In this document: in pieces, positions 1-8,958 of the stretch
Layout: each line of letters begins with the position of its first letter
How positions within the stretch are numbered: position 1 is the first letter of the stretch
Assembly: GCA_009469675.1 (NCBI GenBank)
Contig: SSSZ01000061.1
Coordinates: forward strand, 99,844-163,843
Direction of reading: 5' to 3'
DNA from: Azonexaceae bacterium
GTDB taxonomy: Bacteria > Pseudomonadota > Gammaproteobacteria > Burkholderiales > Rhodocyclaceae
Length of the DNA stretch: 64,000 nt
Translations under genes and position numbers: made by a program
Notes under the pieces: model-generated
Database searches by the model: none
Seen by the model: the letters and a program-made list of their open reading frames with translations, nothing else
What the model was told of the DNA's origin: nothing

Positions 1-2582
1 TTTGCGGTGTCTCCTCGTGCCGCCAGCAACACCGCCAGGGTATCCATCAAGGGCGGCTGGTCGGGAGCCAATTTATTGGCTTTTTCGGCATACTCCAGCG
101 CCTTCGGATCCTTCAGTTTGCCCGATGCCCACGCCAGATTATTGAGGGCCAGGACATTGTCGGGATCGCCGGTCAACAACGCTTGGTATTGCTGTACCGC
201 CCCGGCGTAATCCTGCTGGGCCAGTGCGGTATCGGCCAAATGAAGCTGGAAACCCGTGTCTTTGGGATTGGTTTTGCGCCATTGGCTCGAGAACTTCTCG
301 GCGCCGGCCTTGTCTCCGCTCCCGGCGAGCGCGGCATGCAGTTTTATCGCGACTTCGGTCACCCCGGCTGCCCTCTCCGCGGCAGCGCGATAGGCCCGGA
401 CCGCATCGGGCCAGCGCTTTTTCATTAGAGCAAGATCGCCTTCCGACACAAACCCCACAGCCTCCTTGGGCCGCTGCTTCTGGATCTGCCGTGCCACGGC
501 AATGGCGGCATCGTAGCGGTCAAGCTGCGCCAGCTGCACCGCGAGGGTGCGCTGAGCCTCGAGGAAATCCGGTTTGATCTCAATGGCCCTACGCAGGCTC
601 TTGATCGTCGCCTCGCGATCGTTCATCGCCAATTGCACTTCAGCGATGCGGAAATACGGAATCCCGGAATTGGGTTGCAGCGATGCAACCTTATTGAAGG
701 AAACCAATGCCTGGTTATGTTCACCAGCCGCCAGATAGACGCGCCCAGTCGTCATCAGCACGTCCGGATTCTCGGGAATCGCCGCCAGGGCATCCTGCGA
801 GGCCGCCAGGGCCTTCTTGATGTCCTTTTGCCGCATATGCTCCTCTATGAGGGCCAATCGGGGGGCCGTATCGGTCGGATTGGCTGCGACGGCCCGGGCG
901 AGTATGGCCAAAACCTCTTCAGGCTTGCCTTTGTTTTGCGCCGTCAATCCCGCCAGTGCCAAAAGCGCCTGGACATTTTTTTCGTCTGCCGCCAAGACCT
1001 TTTCGAAGCGTCGACGCGCTTCATCGGGCTTCTTGTCGGTTAGGTCAAGTGCTGCCAGACTCGCAGCCGCAGGGAAAAAGCCAGGACTCTGGGCGACGGC
1101 CTTCTCAAAGCTTCCGCGTGCCCCTGCGGTATCTTTCTTGGCAACCAAGGCTCGGCCAAGCAAGTACTGGACGATGGGGTCGTTCGGGGTTTTCTTGGCT
1201 AGCGCGTCGGCTGTCTGGACAGCCTTGTCCACCTGATTTCTTCGCAAGTAGGCATTGACCAGGGCCTGGCTGGCAGTTGTACTGGGATCGGCAGCGGCAA
1301 TGTCCTCTAGTTCATCCAAGGCCTCGGCATCGCCCTTGGCGAGATGGGCCAAGGCAAGACGGGTCCGCTTGGTCGTATCCTTGGGATCGAGTTTGGCCGC
1401 CTTGGCGTAGTAATCCTCGGCTTGCTTCATATCTCCCATCTGGTCGTAGACGGCCCCCGCCAGCGAAAGCAAGTTGGCGTCGCCCTCAATCCGCCCCATG
1501 ATCGGCTGCAAAGCAGCCAGCGCCTTGGTGGGTTGCCCCATCTGCAAATAAGTATTAATCAACGTCATCCGTGCCGCCGGCAAATCCGGCGAGAGTTGGA
1601 GGGCCTTGGTGAGATTCTCTTCGGCAGACGCGAACGCGCCGGTGGCGAAGTCGACAGCACCGGCTAGCTGGAAGGACAGAGGCGCTCCCTGGGTGAGTTT
1701 GTGCAACTGCTGCAGCAAATCGCGGGAAGCCTTGTAGTCCTTTTTCAGGTAGGCGTAGCTGGCGCCGAGAAACAGCGCTTGAGGATTACGCGGCGCCACT
1801 TTCTTCAGCGCATCGATCTGCTTGCCAGCCTCGTCGAGCTTTTGATCCTTGAGCAACAATTGAATAATCGCCACATGGGCGGAAGCGAATTCCGGCCGCA
1901 TCTCGACGGCCTTGCGATAAAACTCCATGCCGCCATCGCCGCCCTGCTTCGCCTGGGCAACATCGCCCTTTAGCTTCCAGGCACCCGAGTTCTTGGAATC
2001 GGCCGCAAGCACCCGGTCGAGAATCGCAAAGGCGCCGTCGTAATCCTTGGCGCCGGCGCGAACGCGTGCCTGCAAAATAAGGGCGGGGAGGTGGTCGGAT
2101 TTAGCCTGGAGGGCGGCGGCCACTGTGCTCTGGAACGCCGGCACATCCCCTAAGGAAGAATACGCCACGGCCACGGTGCTCAGCAGGTCGGCCTGGGCCG
2201 TCGGCGTTCCGAGATCCATCTTGGCGAAATCGGCAATGACTTTTTTCGCCTGCCCGCGGGCCAACATGACATTTGCCAGCGGCGGAATGACCAGATCCGG
2301 TGGATATTTCAGTTCCAGGGCTTTGCGCAACTCGACTTCGGCCGAAGTCAAATCGCCGACCTCCATCAGGCTCCTGCCCAGAAGATAACGGGCCTCGACG
2401 CTATCGGGAACCTTCTGCAGATAATTCTTGATCTGGATGATGGCCGCCTTGTTGTCCTTCTTGGCGATGAATTCCTTGGCCGACGACAGCATGGCTTCGG
2501 GCTTTTCGCCGCAACCGGCCGCGAGCAGGGCGATCAGCAGGACCGAGAGACCGGTGCGGCGGACGGGAAGGGACTTGAACAT
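1..2582 (-). CDS. prsT: XrtA/PEP-CTERM TPR-repeat lipoprotein PrsT (3' end cut)
   Basis: Envelope lipoprotein made almost wholly of tetratricopeptide repeats. It belongs to the PrsT family (TIGR02917), the usual third member of the prsK-prsR-prsT group in exosortase loci; its exact job is unknown, probably a protein-interaction scaffold for EPS or PEP-CTERM functions. The N-terminus is a lipoprotein signal: basic start, hydrophobic stretch, then the lipobox LLAAGC with Cys near residue 25. About 860 codons are present and the frame runs off the window start; the family is around 900 residues, so only a short C-terminal piece is missing. The start is supported by an AGGAG ribosome site 7-8 nt upstream. 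It lies 26 bp after prsR, in the same operon. Confidence 0.93.
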   Translation of the reverse strand, partial: MFKSLPVRRTGLSVLLIALLAAGCGEKPEAMLSSAKEFIAKKDNKAAIIQIKNYLQKVPDSVEARYLLGRSLMEVGDLTSAEVELRKALELKYPPDLVIPPLANVMLARGQAKKVIADFAKMDLGTPTAQADLLSTVAVAYSSLGDVPAFQSTVAAALQAKSDHLPALILQARVRAGAKDYDGAFAILDRVLAADSKNSGAWKLKGDVAQAKQGGDGGMEFYRKAVEMRPEFASAHVAIIQLLLKDQKLDEAGKQIDALKKVAPRNPQALFLGASYAYLKKDYKASRDLLQQLHKLTQGAPLSFQLAGAVDFATGAFASAEENLTKALQLSPDLPAARMTLINTYLQMGQPTKALAALQPIMGRIEGDANLLSLAGAVYDQMGDMKQAEDYYAKAAKLDPKDTTKRTRLALAHLAKGDAEALDELEDIAAADPSTTASQALVNAYLRRNQVDKAVQTADALAKKTPNDPIVQYLLGRALVAKKDTAGARGSFEKAVAQSPGFFPAAASLAALDLTDKKPDEARRRFEKVLAADEKNVQALLALAGLTAQNKGKPEEVLAILARAVAANPTDTAPRLALIEEHMRQKDIKKALAASQDALAAIPENPDVLMTTGRVYLAAGEHNQALVSFNKVASLQPNSGIPYFRIAEVQLAMNDREATIKSLRRAIEIKPDFLEAQRTLAVQLAQLDRYDAAIAVARQIQKQRPKEAVGFVSEGDLALMKKRWPDAVRAYRAAAERAAGVTEVAIKLHAALAGSGDKAGAEKFSSQWRKTNPKDTGFQLHLADTALAQQDYAGAVQQYQALLTGDPDNVLALNNLAWASGKLKDPKALEYAEKANKLAPDQPPLMDTLAVLLAARGDTA

Positions 2583-2608
2583 GGCAATACTCCTGGTAGG
2601 CATACCGG

Positions 2609-3967
2609 TCACTTAAGGCCGAATCGATGCATCAAATCGTAGAGCGTGGGGCGGCTTACGGCCAGCAGTTCGGCGGCCCTGACCACGTTGCCGTTGGCTC
2701 GGGCCAGGGCGGTCACCACGGCCCGGCGTTCGGCTTCGTCGCGGATTTTGCGCAAATCGAGGTCGCCGTCGTCATCGCTCGCATTTTCCGCCAACCCGAT
2801 ATCGGCCCGGGAAATCTGGTTGCTGTCAGCCATGATGACGGCCCGCTTGATGCAGTTTTCAAGTTCACGGACATTGCCCGGCCAGGTGTGGGCGGCGATC
2901 GCCCGCAGGGCGTCGTCCCCCAGTCCCATGGTGCCACGGTTCTGTTCAGCGGCAAATCGCCGGACAAAGGCGTGGGAGAGCAGGGCCGAATCCCCCATCC
3001 GGGCGCGTAGCGGGGGGATATCGACAACGATCTCCGCCAACCGGTAATACAAATCCTCCCGGAACTTGCCTTCGGCGGTAAGCGTCTTGAGATTCTGGTG
3101 TGTCGCACAGACGATACGCACGTCCACCGGGATTTCCTGGCGCCCGCCGATCCGCTCGATGACCCGCTCCTGCAGGAAGCGCAGGAGCTTGGCCTGCAGG
3201 CTCAGGGGCAGGTCGCCGATTTCGTCGAGCATCAAGGTGCCGCGATGGGCAGTCTCGATTTTCCCCGGCGTCATCTTGGCGGCACCGGTGAACGCGCCTT
3301 TTTCGTAACCGAAAAGCTCGCTCTCCAGCAGGTTGTCGGGGATGGCGGCGCAGTTGATCGCCACAAAGCGTTCGCCACGACGCGGCGAAGCCTCGTGCAA
3401 GCCCCGCGCCAAAACCTCCTTACCCGTACCGCTTTCGCCCAGGAGCATCACGGTCGCGTTGCTGCCGGCAACCTTTTCGATGGTCCGGCAAATACGGAGC
3501 ATTTCCGGATCCCGGGTAATCAGCCCGGAAAACACATCGGGCTGGTGCATGGCGAGCAGCCGGTTGTTTTCCTGCTGCAGATCGTAAAGGCGAAACGCCC
3601 GGTCCACGGTGAGGGCCAGCAGATCCGGTTCAAACGGCTTGGCGAAGAAGTCGTAGGCGCCCATGGCCACCGCCCGCAGGGCATTGGCACGGTCGTTTTG
3701 CCCCGTCACTACGATGACCTTGGTTTCCGGAGCGACGACCAGCATTTGCTCCAACAGCCGGAACCCTTCGGATACCGAATCGGGATCCGGAGGCAAACCC
3801 AAATCCATGGTCACCACGGCCGGCTGGTAACGCCGGACCTGGGCGATGGCCGATTCGCGATCGTCGGCGGTCAAGGTTTCGTATTTGTCGAAAGACCAGC
3901 GAATCTGTTTCTGCAGGGCCGGGTCATCCTCGACGATCAGCAGGGGCCTTGGCTTGTCGGCGCTCAT
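2609..3967 (-). CDS. prsR: Sigma-54-dependent response regulator PrsR
   Basis: NtrC-class transcription activator (452 aa). A receiver domain fills residues 5-125 with the phospho-acceptor Asp55 in the motif VVTMDLGLP. The AAA+ domain (about 150-380) has Walker A GESGTGKE at 177-184, the sigma-54 contact loop GAFTGA at 224-229 and Walker B LMLDEIG near 245-251. A Fis-type helix-turn-helix closes the protein (NVVRAAELLAVSRPTLYDLM). The GAFTGA loop means it should act with RpoN at -24/-12 promoters. It matches the PrsR family (TIGR02915), whose members have been tied to PEP-CTERM gene expression in floc-forming betaproteobacteria. The start overlaps the end of prsK by 4 bp, so kinase and regulator are translationally coupled. 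Confidence 0.96.
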   Translation of the reverse strand: MSADKPRPLLIVEDDPALQKQIRWSFDKYETLTADDRESAIAQVRRYQPAVVTMDLGLPPDPDSVSEGFRLLEQMLVVAPETKVIVVTGQNDRANALRAVAMGAYDFFAKPFEPDLLALTVDRAFRLYDLQQENNRLLAMHQPDVFSGLITRDPEMLRICRTIEKVAGSNATVMLLGESGTGKEVLARGLHEASPRRGERFVAINCAAIPDNLLESELFGYEKGAFTGAAKMTPGKIETAHRGTLMLDEIGDLPLSLQAKLLRFLQERVIERIGGRQEIPVDVRIVCATHQNLKTLTAEGKFREDLYYRLAEIVVDIPPLRARMGDSALLSHAFVRRFAAEQNRGTMGLGDDALRAIAAHTWPGNVRELENCIKRAVIMADSNQISRADIGLAENASDDDGDLDLRKIRDEAERRAVVTALARANGNVVRAAELLAVSRPTLYDLMHRFGLK

Positions 3968-6078
3968 GCCGCCCCCCGCTGCCGCAGGTCGGATTGCGAA
4001 CTGATCTCGAAGAGCGGCAACAAGAGGGTTACCCGCGTTCCAGCATTTTCCTTGCTATCGACCAATATCTTTCCCCCCAGTTCTTGCACGTACTGGAAAC
4101 TCTCATACGCGCCGATTCCCATGCCCGCCTGTTTGGTGGTCTGGAACGGCTTGAACAGTCGCTCCCGAACGAATTCGGGCGACATTCCCTGACCGGTGTC
4201 GCCAACTTCGAGTTGGGCGAGCCCGCTTTGTTTGTTTAGCTTAACCCAAACCCGGCCGGCGATGTCCGTTGCATCAAGCGCATTCTGCACCAAATGTCCG
4301 ATCACCCTCTCCAGCCGGTCTTCGTGCCCCCGGGTGGTGAGATTGTCTTTGATTTCCATGTCTACCGTGCGTCCTTGTGCGCCTTTTGCCTTCACGATGC
4401 GATCCACAATTCCGGCGAGATCCACGCCGACCGGCGTCCCGGGCGGTGTCGCCCCTTCCCGCAATTGCAACATGAGTTGCCGCATGCGTTCTACGGAATG
4501 TTCCACAGTCATCAGCATATCCTGCTGAAATTCCGGGTTGGCCCGGTGTTTTTCCGCATTGCGCAGCATCAGCGACAGCTGGGTGACGATGTTCTTGAGG
4601 TCATGAACGACAAACGCCGACATGCGATTGAAGGCATCGAATTTGCGCACTTCCAGCAGTGCCTCGGTCGCCTGCATCTGGGCCAGAAAGCTCGCGGCCT
4701 GGCGCCCGGCGGTTTTCAACAGGTCATTGACCTCCCAGTTGACCTCCATCGGCGTGCGGGCACTGCCCAGAACCACGAAACCGATCATTTCGTTGCCGAC
4801 GAGAAGAGGAACAATCAGCCAGGCATTGGGGATTTCGGACACCCAGTCGGGCAGGGCTAGCCCTTCGTAGCGCCGGGCAAAACACCGGTATTCCTCAAGA
4901 TTCACCACCCAGCCGCTGTCGAGCAAAAATTTGCTGAAGGCCGAATCGGTCGCCTCGCCCGCCTCGACCCGCGCCATGTTCCACCGGGCCGCCTGGGTAT
5001 AGGACTGCTTCGCCGCGTCGCGCAGCCACAAGCTTCCGGCGGGGCTTTCCAACATATCGGCCAAACCGCGAATCACGTGCTGCCCCATTTCCTGGGGAGA
5101 CCCCTGGACCGCCAGGGTATGGGTAAACTTGAGCCACTCCTCCCGGTAATCGTAGCGATAACTAAAGAAGTGCTTGCCGACGAGCACCCGCAATTTGGCC
5201 CGCATCGAACCCGAAAAGGCAAGAACGCCGAGGGCCATCACGGCGACGAACCCCAGGGCGATCTGCAGAGCCCGCCCCCATTCGCCCCCGAAATAGCGAA
5301 CGTAGTAGCCGACCCCGGCCATGAACAGCAAGTAGATTCCCGAAATCAGCAGCGTTGCGGAATGAAAGGCCGCCCGCTGGGAGAGGCGGATTTTGGACGC
5401 CCAGTCGCGGCTCCGGGTGGTCGACAGCGCCAGCAAAGGGACGACCGACGCCGCGACGAACCCCCTTATGCTGCGGGCGTCCTCATCGATGCGATTGAAC
5501 AACAGGGCATCGGAATAGAGATAGAGATCGTAGACAAAGGCTCCGGCAAGGCCCAGGCAGAAGGGCTTGACGTTCCATCGCGAATCGTCGGCGACGCTGC
5601 GAAAGAACTGCTCCAGCAAGAGCAGGCCGAAAACCACTGCGGCGAGGGCTTGCAGGGGAACCAGCCGATTGAGGCCGGCGATTTCTGAAACCCCCAACAG
5701 GATGGCGCCCTGCAGCGCAATGCCGACCCCGACAATGGTAATGGCCACCGGGACCAAATAGGCCCGGGACGCACGGACGGCCCCGTTGGCGACATCCCCC
5801 GAACGGAGCAGGAGTATCACGAAGGCGAACCAGGCCGCGTAGCGCAGAACATCGGCAAGATTGCCGGCGTCGGAAAAAAGTCGATTTCCAGAAATGGCAT
5901 GCAGCAGGCCGAATACGGCCCACCCACTGCAGGCCACAACCGCCACCAGCATGACGGCAGACACCCGACCGGCCCTCGCCGACTGGCCCACCCCAAGAAG
6001 ATAAATGGCAAGCAGCCCGTACCCCCCGGCTGCAAGCCCAAACCCCAGGGCCGCCAAGGAGTTGGTACTAGTGCCCAT
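3964..6078 (-). CDS. prsK: Sensor histidine kinase PrsK
   Basis: Membrane histidine kinase (704 aa), partner of PrsR. The first 300 residues are many hydrophobic helices, an unusually large membrane sensor. A GAF-like domain follows (about 310-450), then a HisKA-like segment with the phospho-acceptor His492 in FVVHDLKNIVTQLS. A C-terminal HATPase domain has the expected N box (HLVQNALDA) and glycine-rich lid motifs (GDTGQGMS, MGIGAYES). This architecture is that of the PEP-CTERM-associated PrsK family (TIGR02916). The signal it senses is not known; its place between the initiating sugar transferase and PrsR suggests envelope or EPS status. The gene starts 41 bp after the sugar transferase stop, so the four genes probably share one transcript. 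Confidence 0.95.
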   Translation of the reverse strand: MGTSTNSLAALGFGLAAGGYGLLAIYLLGVGQSARAGRVSAVMLVAVVACSGWAVFGLLHAISGNRLFSDAGNLADVLRYAAWFAFVILLLRSGDVANGAVRASRAYLVPVAITIVGVGIALQGAILLGVSEIAGLNRLVPLQALAAVVFGLLLLEQFFRSVADDSRWNVKPFCLGLAGAFVYDLYLYSDALLFNRIDEDARSIRGFVAASVVPLLALSTTRSRDWASKIRLSQRAAFHSATLLISGIYLLFMAGVGYYVRYFGGEWGRALQIALGFVAVMALGVLAFSGSMRAKLRVLVGKHFFSYRYDYREEWLKFTHTLAVQGSPQEMGQHVIRGLADMLESPAGSLWLRDAAKQSYTQAARWNMARVEAGEATDSAFSKFLLDSGWVVNLEEYRCFARRYEGLALPDWVSEIPNAWLIVPLLVGNEMIGFVVLGSARTPMEVNWEVNDLLKTAGRQAASFLAQMQATEALLEVRKFDAFNRMSAFVVHDLKNIVTQLSLMLRNAEKHRANPEFQQDMLMTVEHSVERMRQLMLQLREGATPPGTPVGVDLAGIVDRIVKAKGAQGRTVDMEIKDNLTTRGHEDRLERVIGHLVQNALDATDIAGRVWVKLNKQSGLAQLEVGDTGQGMSPEFVRERLFKPFQTTKQAGMGIGAYESFQYVQELGGKILVDSKENAGTRVTLLLPLFEISSQSDLRQRGAA

Positions 6079-6119
6079 AGAAAACCCCGCCCAAGATCAA
6101 CCCACCTCGGGCGATCCTA

Positions 6120-7502
6120 TCACTGGGCGCCCTTCGCGGTGAGCACCACGCCGATGGTTTCGAACAAAACGAGGATATCGAGGAAAAGCGTGTGGTTCTT
6201 CACGTAGTAAAGATCGTATTGGAGTTTTTCGGCCGAGTCCTCGACGGAGGCGCCATAGTGATAACGAACCTGCGCCCAGCCCGTCACGCCGGGTTTGACG
6301 CTATGGCGCACGGCGTAGAACGGAATATCGCGAGTCAGTTGATCGACGAAGAACGGGCGTTCGGGCCGGGGTCCAACCAGACTCATATCCCCGTTGAGGA
6401 CGCTCAACAACTGGGGCAATTCATCGACACGCAGCTTGCGGATGATACGCCCGACCGAGGTCACACGCGAATCGCCGGCGGTGGCCCAACGCGGCTTGCC
6501 GTCTTTTTCCGCATCGGTACGCATGCTGCGGAACTTGATGACGTTGAACAACCGGCCGTTCAAACCGACCCGTTCCTGGCGGTAGATGATCGGGAAACCA
6601 CTTTCCAGGGCAATCGCGATGGCGGTCACGAGCATGACCGGAGCCGCAAGCAGGAGAAGGATCGTGGCGCAGACCACGTCAAAAACACGCTTGACGAAAG
6701 TCCGCCAGAATCCCTGGCGAAAACCGTCGCCGAAGATCAGCCAGCCCGCATAGAGGGAATCGAGGCGGATTTGCCCGAGGGTCTGCTCAAAATGGCTGGC
6801 CAGGTCAAGAACGCGCACCCCGGAAAGCTTGCAATCGAGCAACTCGCGTAGCGGCAGCACGCCCCCGCGGCGCTCTGTGACGGCGACGACGATTTCGTCG
6901 ACCTTCAGGCGCTGGGCGGTCTCGGTCAGCGAACGACTGCGGGGCAGCACCTGATCGCCGGGCACCTTGACCTCCTCCTCGATCGGGCTGGGATAGAACC
7001 CCACGATGAGTGCCGTCGGGTCGGATTTAATCAGCGCCTTACGTACTGCCAAGGCCTTGGCGCCGGCTCCGAAAACGAGAATCCGGCGCACCACGATCTG
7101 GGTAGGCGTGGCGTGTTCCGAACTGACACGCGTCACGAGCATGCCGAACACCGCCGACATCGCCGAAAGCTGGAGGAATTCGCGGCTCACTTCGGCCACG
7201 GGGAAAAGCAGGAACAAGCCGTAGGCAATGGGCACGGCGAGGTAAAGAGAAAGCACGGCGCGGGCTCGAGTCTGTTGCACCGTCCGGTTGTGGAAGCGGC
7301 GGTAGAAGCCCAGCCAGGCATTCAAGAGGAGCACCGTCACCGCGAGGACGACGGAATACACCAGCACCATCTGCAAATCGATCGGCAACCCGGCACCTAC
7401 CCAAAGGACGGCGATGACCATCCCGACCAGGACGAACGAAAAATCGAACAACACCTGCAAGACTGTGCGCCAGCCAAACCAGTGATTGAATAACCTGATC
7501 AC
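6120..7502 (-). CDS. Initiating sugar-1-phosphate transferase, XrtA/PEP-CTERM type
   Basis: Polyprenyl-phosphate hexose-1-phosphate transferase (460 aa), the enzyme that loads the first sugar of the EPS repeat onto undecaprenyl phosphate in the inner membrane. The N-terminus has four hydrophobic helices (residues 12-110), then a nucleotide-fold region (about 135-260). The catalytic bacterial sugar transferase domain starts at KRVFDVVCATILLLLAAP, with the conserved ERVG and FNVIKFRSMRTDAE motifs and GDMSLVGPRPE. The start MIRLFNHWF and the overall layout match the PEP-CTERM-system family (TIGR03013). It is the first gene of the operon that continues with prsK, prsR and prsT, and 185 non-coding bases lie upstream of it. 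Confidence 0.94.
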   Translation of the reverse strand: MIRLFNHWFGWRTVLQVLFDFSFVLVGMVIAVLWVGAGLPIDLQMVLVYSVVLAVTVLLLNAWLGFYRRFHNRTVQQTRARAVLSLYLAVPIAYGLFLLFPVAEVSREFLQLSAMSAVFGMLVTRVSSEHATPTQIVVRRILVFGAGAKALAVRKALIKSDPTALIVGFYPSPIEEEVKVPGDQVLPRSRSLTETAQRLKVDEIVVAVTERRGGVLPLRELLDCKLSGVRVLDLASHFEQTLGQIRLDSLYAGWLIFGDGFRQGFWRTFVKRVFDVVCATILLLLAAPVMLVTAIAIALESGFPIIYRQERVGLNGRLFNVIKFRSMRTDAEKDGKPRWATAGDSRVTSVGRIIRKLRVDELPQLLSVLNGDMSLVGPRPERPFFVDQLTRDIPFYAVRHSVKPGVTGWAQVRYHYGASVEDSAEKLQYDLYYVKNHTLFLDILVLFETIGVVLTAKGAQ

Positions 7503-7565
7503 TCTCGATCTCCACGATTATTGTCTGCTGCGACCTCCGAGTGCTTACCCCCAGGTCGATGCGCA

Positions 7566-7580
7566 GCAAATTGGCAGCCC
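7566..7580 (-). promoter_or_regulatory. Weak candidate sigma-54 promoter before the sugar transferase
   Basis: On the minus strand the sequence GGGCTGCCAATTTGCT has GG and GC separated by exactly 10 bases and an intact TTGCT -12 element, but the -24 half matches only GG-C. The predicted start site is about 50 nt before the sugar transferase ATG. It lies in the 185-bp gap 7503-7687, where I see no gene. The same gap also has a 12-bp palindrome at 7624-7635 of unknown meaning. Confidence 0.3.
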
Positions 7581-7687
7581 AGACTTCCCTGCCAACACCC
7601 TTCCTTATCACGGAGACATTCTAGGGCCGCGGCCCCAATGCTATACGTGCAGTATTTCACAACGAAGACGAAAAGGCCGGTGCCGCT

Positions 7688-8932
7688 TCAGAGCAGGACT
7701 TCGCGCACCGCCGGATGGCCGAGGAAGGCCTGGGGGCTGGCCGAGGCGCCGTAGGCCCCGGACTGATAGACGACGACCAGGTCGCCGACCTCGGCCACGG
7801 GCAACGCCATCCGGTCGGCCAGGAGATCGAGGGGCGTGCACAGGGGGCCGACAACCGATACCAGCTCGGTGGCCGAATCCCCCATGCGGTTGCCGATGGC
7901 CACCGGATAGTTCTTGCGGATGACCTGGCCGAAATTCCCCGAGGCCGACAGATGATGATGCAAGCCCCCGTCGGTGACGAGGAAGATCTGCCCCCGGGAA
8001 ACTTTCCGATCCACCACGCGACAGACATAGACGCCGCTTTCGCCCACGATGTAGCGCCCCAGCTCGACCACCAGGCTGGCTTCGGGCAAATCGCGGGCAG
8101 CCTGCCGGACGAGTTGGTGCAGATTGTCGCCGATGGGCGCCAGGTCGAGGGGCGTCTCCCCGGGGAAATAGGGGATACCGAACCCACCGCCGAGATTGAG
8201 GAACTTGACCGGCATGGGGGCGTCGGCCGCAAGGCGCAGCGCCAGTTCATAGGATTTGCGCTGGGCTTCGCAAATCGACTCGGCTTTCAGGTTCTGCGAC
8301 CCGGCAAACAGATGGAATCCTTCGAAAGCGAGACCGGCCGTGGCGATGGCCGCGAGCAACCCGGGCACCTGCTCGGCGTCGACGCCGAACTGCTTGGGGC
8401 CGCCGCCCATCCGCATGCCCGATCCCTTGAGTTCGAAATCGGGATTCACCCGCACCGCCACCCGCGCCGGAACTCCCAACTGGTCCGAGATGGACCGGAG
8501 TTCACCAACCTCGCGAAACGATTCGATATTGACCAAAACGCCGGCCGCCACCGCCTGCCGCAGTTCGGCCGCCTGTTTTCCCGGGCCGGCAAAGCTGATC
8601 TCGCGAGGATCGGCGCCGGCATCGAGGGCGACCGCCAATTCGCCGGCCGAAGCGACGTCGACGCCATCGACCAGACCGGCGACAAAGCCGACCAGGGCCG
8701 GCATGGGGTTGGCCTTCATGGCGTAATGAAGCTTCACGGTAGCCGGCAGCGCCGCCCGTAGGGAAGCCACCCGGTGACGCAGCAGACTTCTGTCGTAGGC
8801 GTAATACGGCGTCTGCCCGACGCGGGCGGTCAGGCGGGAGAGGGGCACGCCGCCGACCAGGAGTTCGCCGCCCTGGTGCGGGAACTGGTCCATCGGGGCA
8901 TGCACGGGTAGTTGACGATCGGTGTTGGACAT
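7688..8932 (-). CDS. PLP-dependent decarboxylase, exosortase A-associated
   Basis: Fold-III pyridoxal-phosphate decarboxylase (414 aa) related to diaminopimelate and ornithine decarboxylases, matching the exosortase A-associated family (TIGR03099). The PLP lysine is Lys73 in LHYAMKANP. The glycine-rich phosphate loop LGGGFGIPYFPG and a C-terminal barrel with YQSGAYGASASP are present. The substrate is unknown; family members sit beside the acyl-CoA-ligase-like and carrier genes found here. A common pathway is therefore likely, perhaps making an amine or modified amino acid for the polysaccharide. I chose the ATG at 8932, 26 bp after the ligase stop, because it gives the family length; an in-frame ATG at 8983 would overlap the ligase. 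Confidence 0.92.
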   Translation of the reverse strand: MSNTDRQLPVHAPMDQFPHQGGELLVGGVPLSRLTARVGQTPYYAYDRSLLRHRVASLRAALPATVKLHYAMKANPMPALVGFVAGLVDGVDVASAGELAVALDAGADPREISFAGPGKQAAELRQAVAAGVLVNIESFREVGELRSISDQLGVPARVAVRVNPDFELKGSGMRMGGGPKQFGVDAEQVPGLLAAIATAGLAFEGFHLFAGSQNLKAESICEAQRKSYELALRLAADAPMPVKFLNLGGGFGIPYFPGETPLDLAPIGDNLHQLVRQAARDLPEASLVVELGRYIVGESGVYVCRVVDRKVSRGQIFLVTDGGLHHHLSASGNFGQVIRKNYPVAIGNRMGDSATELVSVVGPLCTPLDLLADRMALPVAEVGDLVVVYQSGAYGASASPQAFLGHPAVREVLL

Positions 8933-8958
8933 AGGTTTTCTGTTCTGACCGGAGGCAA

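Noticed and set aside
7624..7635. 12-bp palindrome GGGCCGCGGCCC as a terminator after the decarboxylase
   Set aside because: No loop of normal size and no T-run on either strand.
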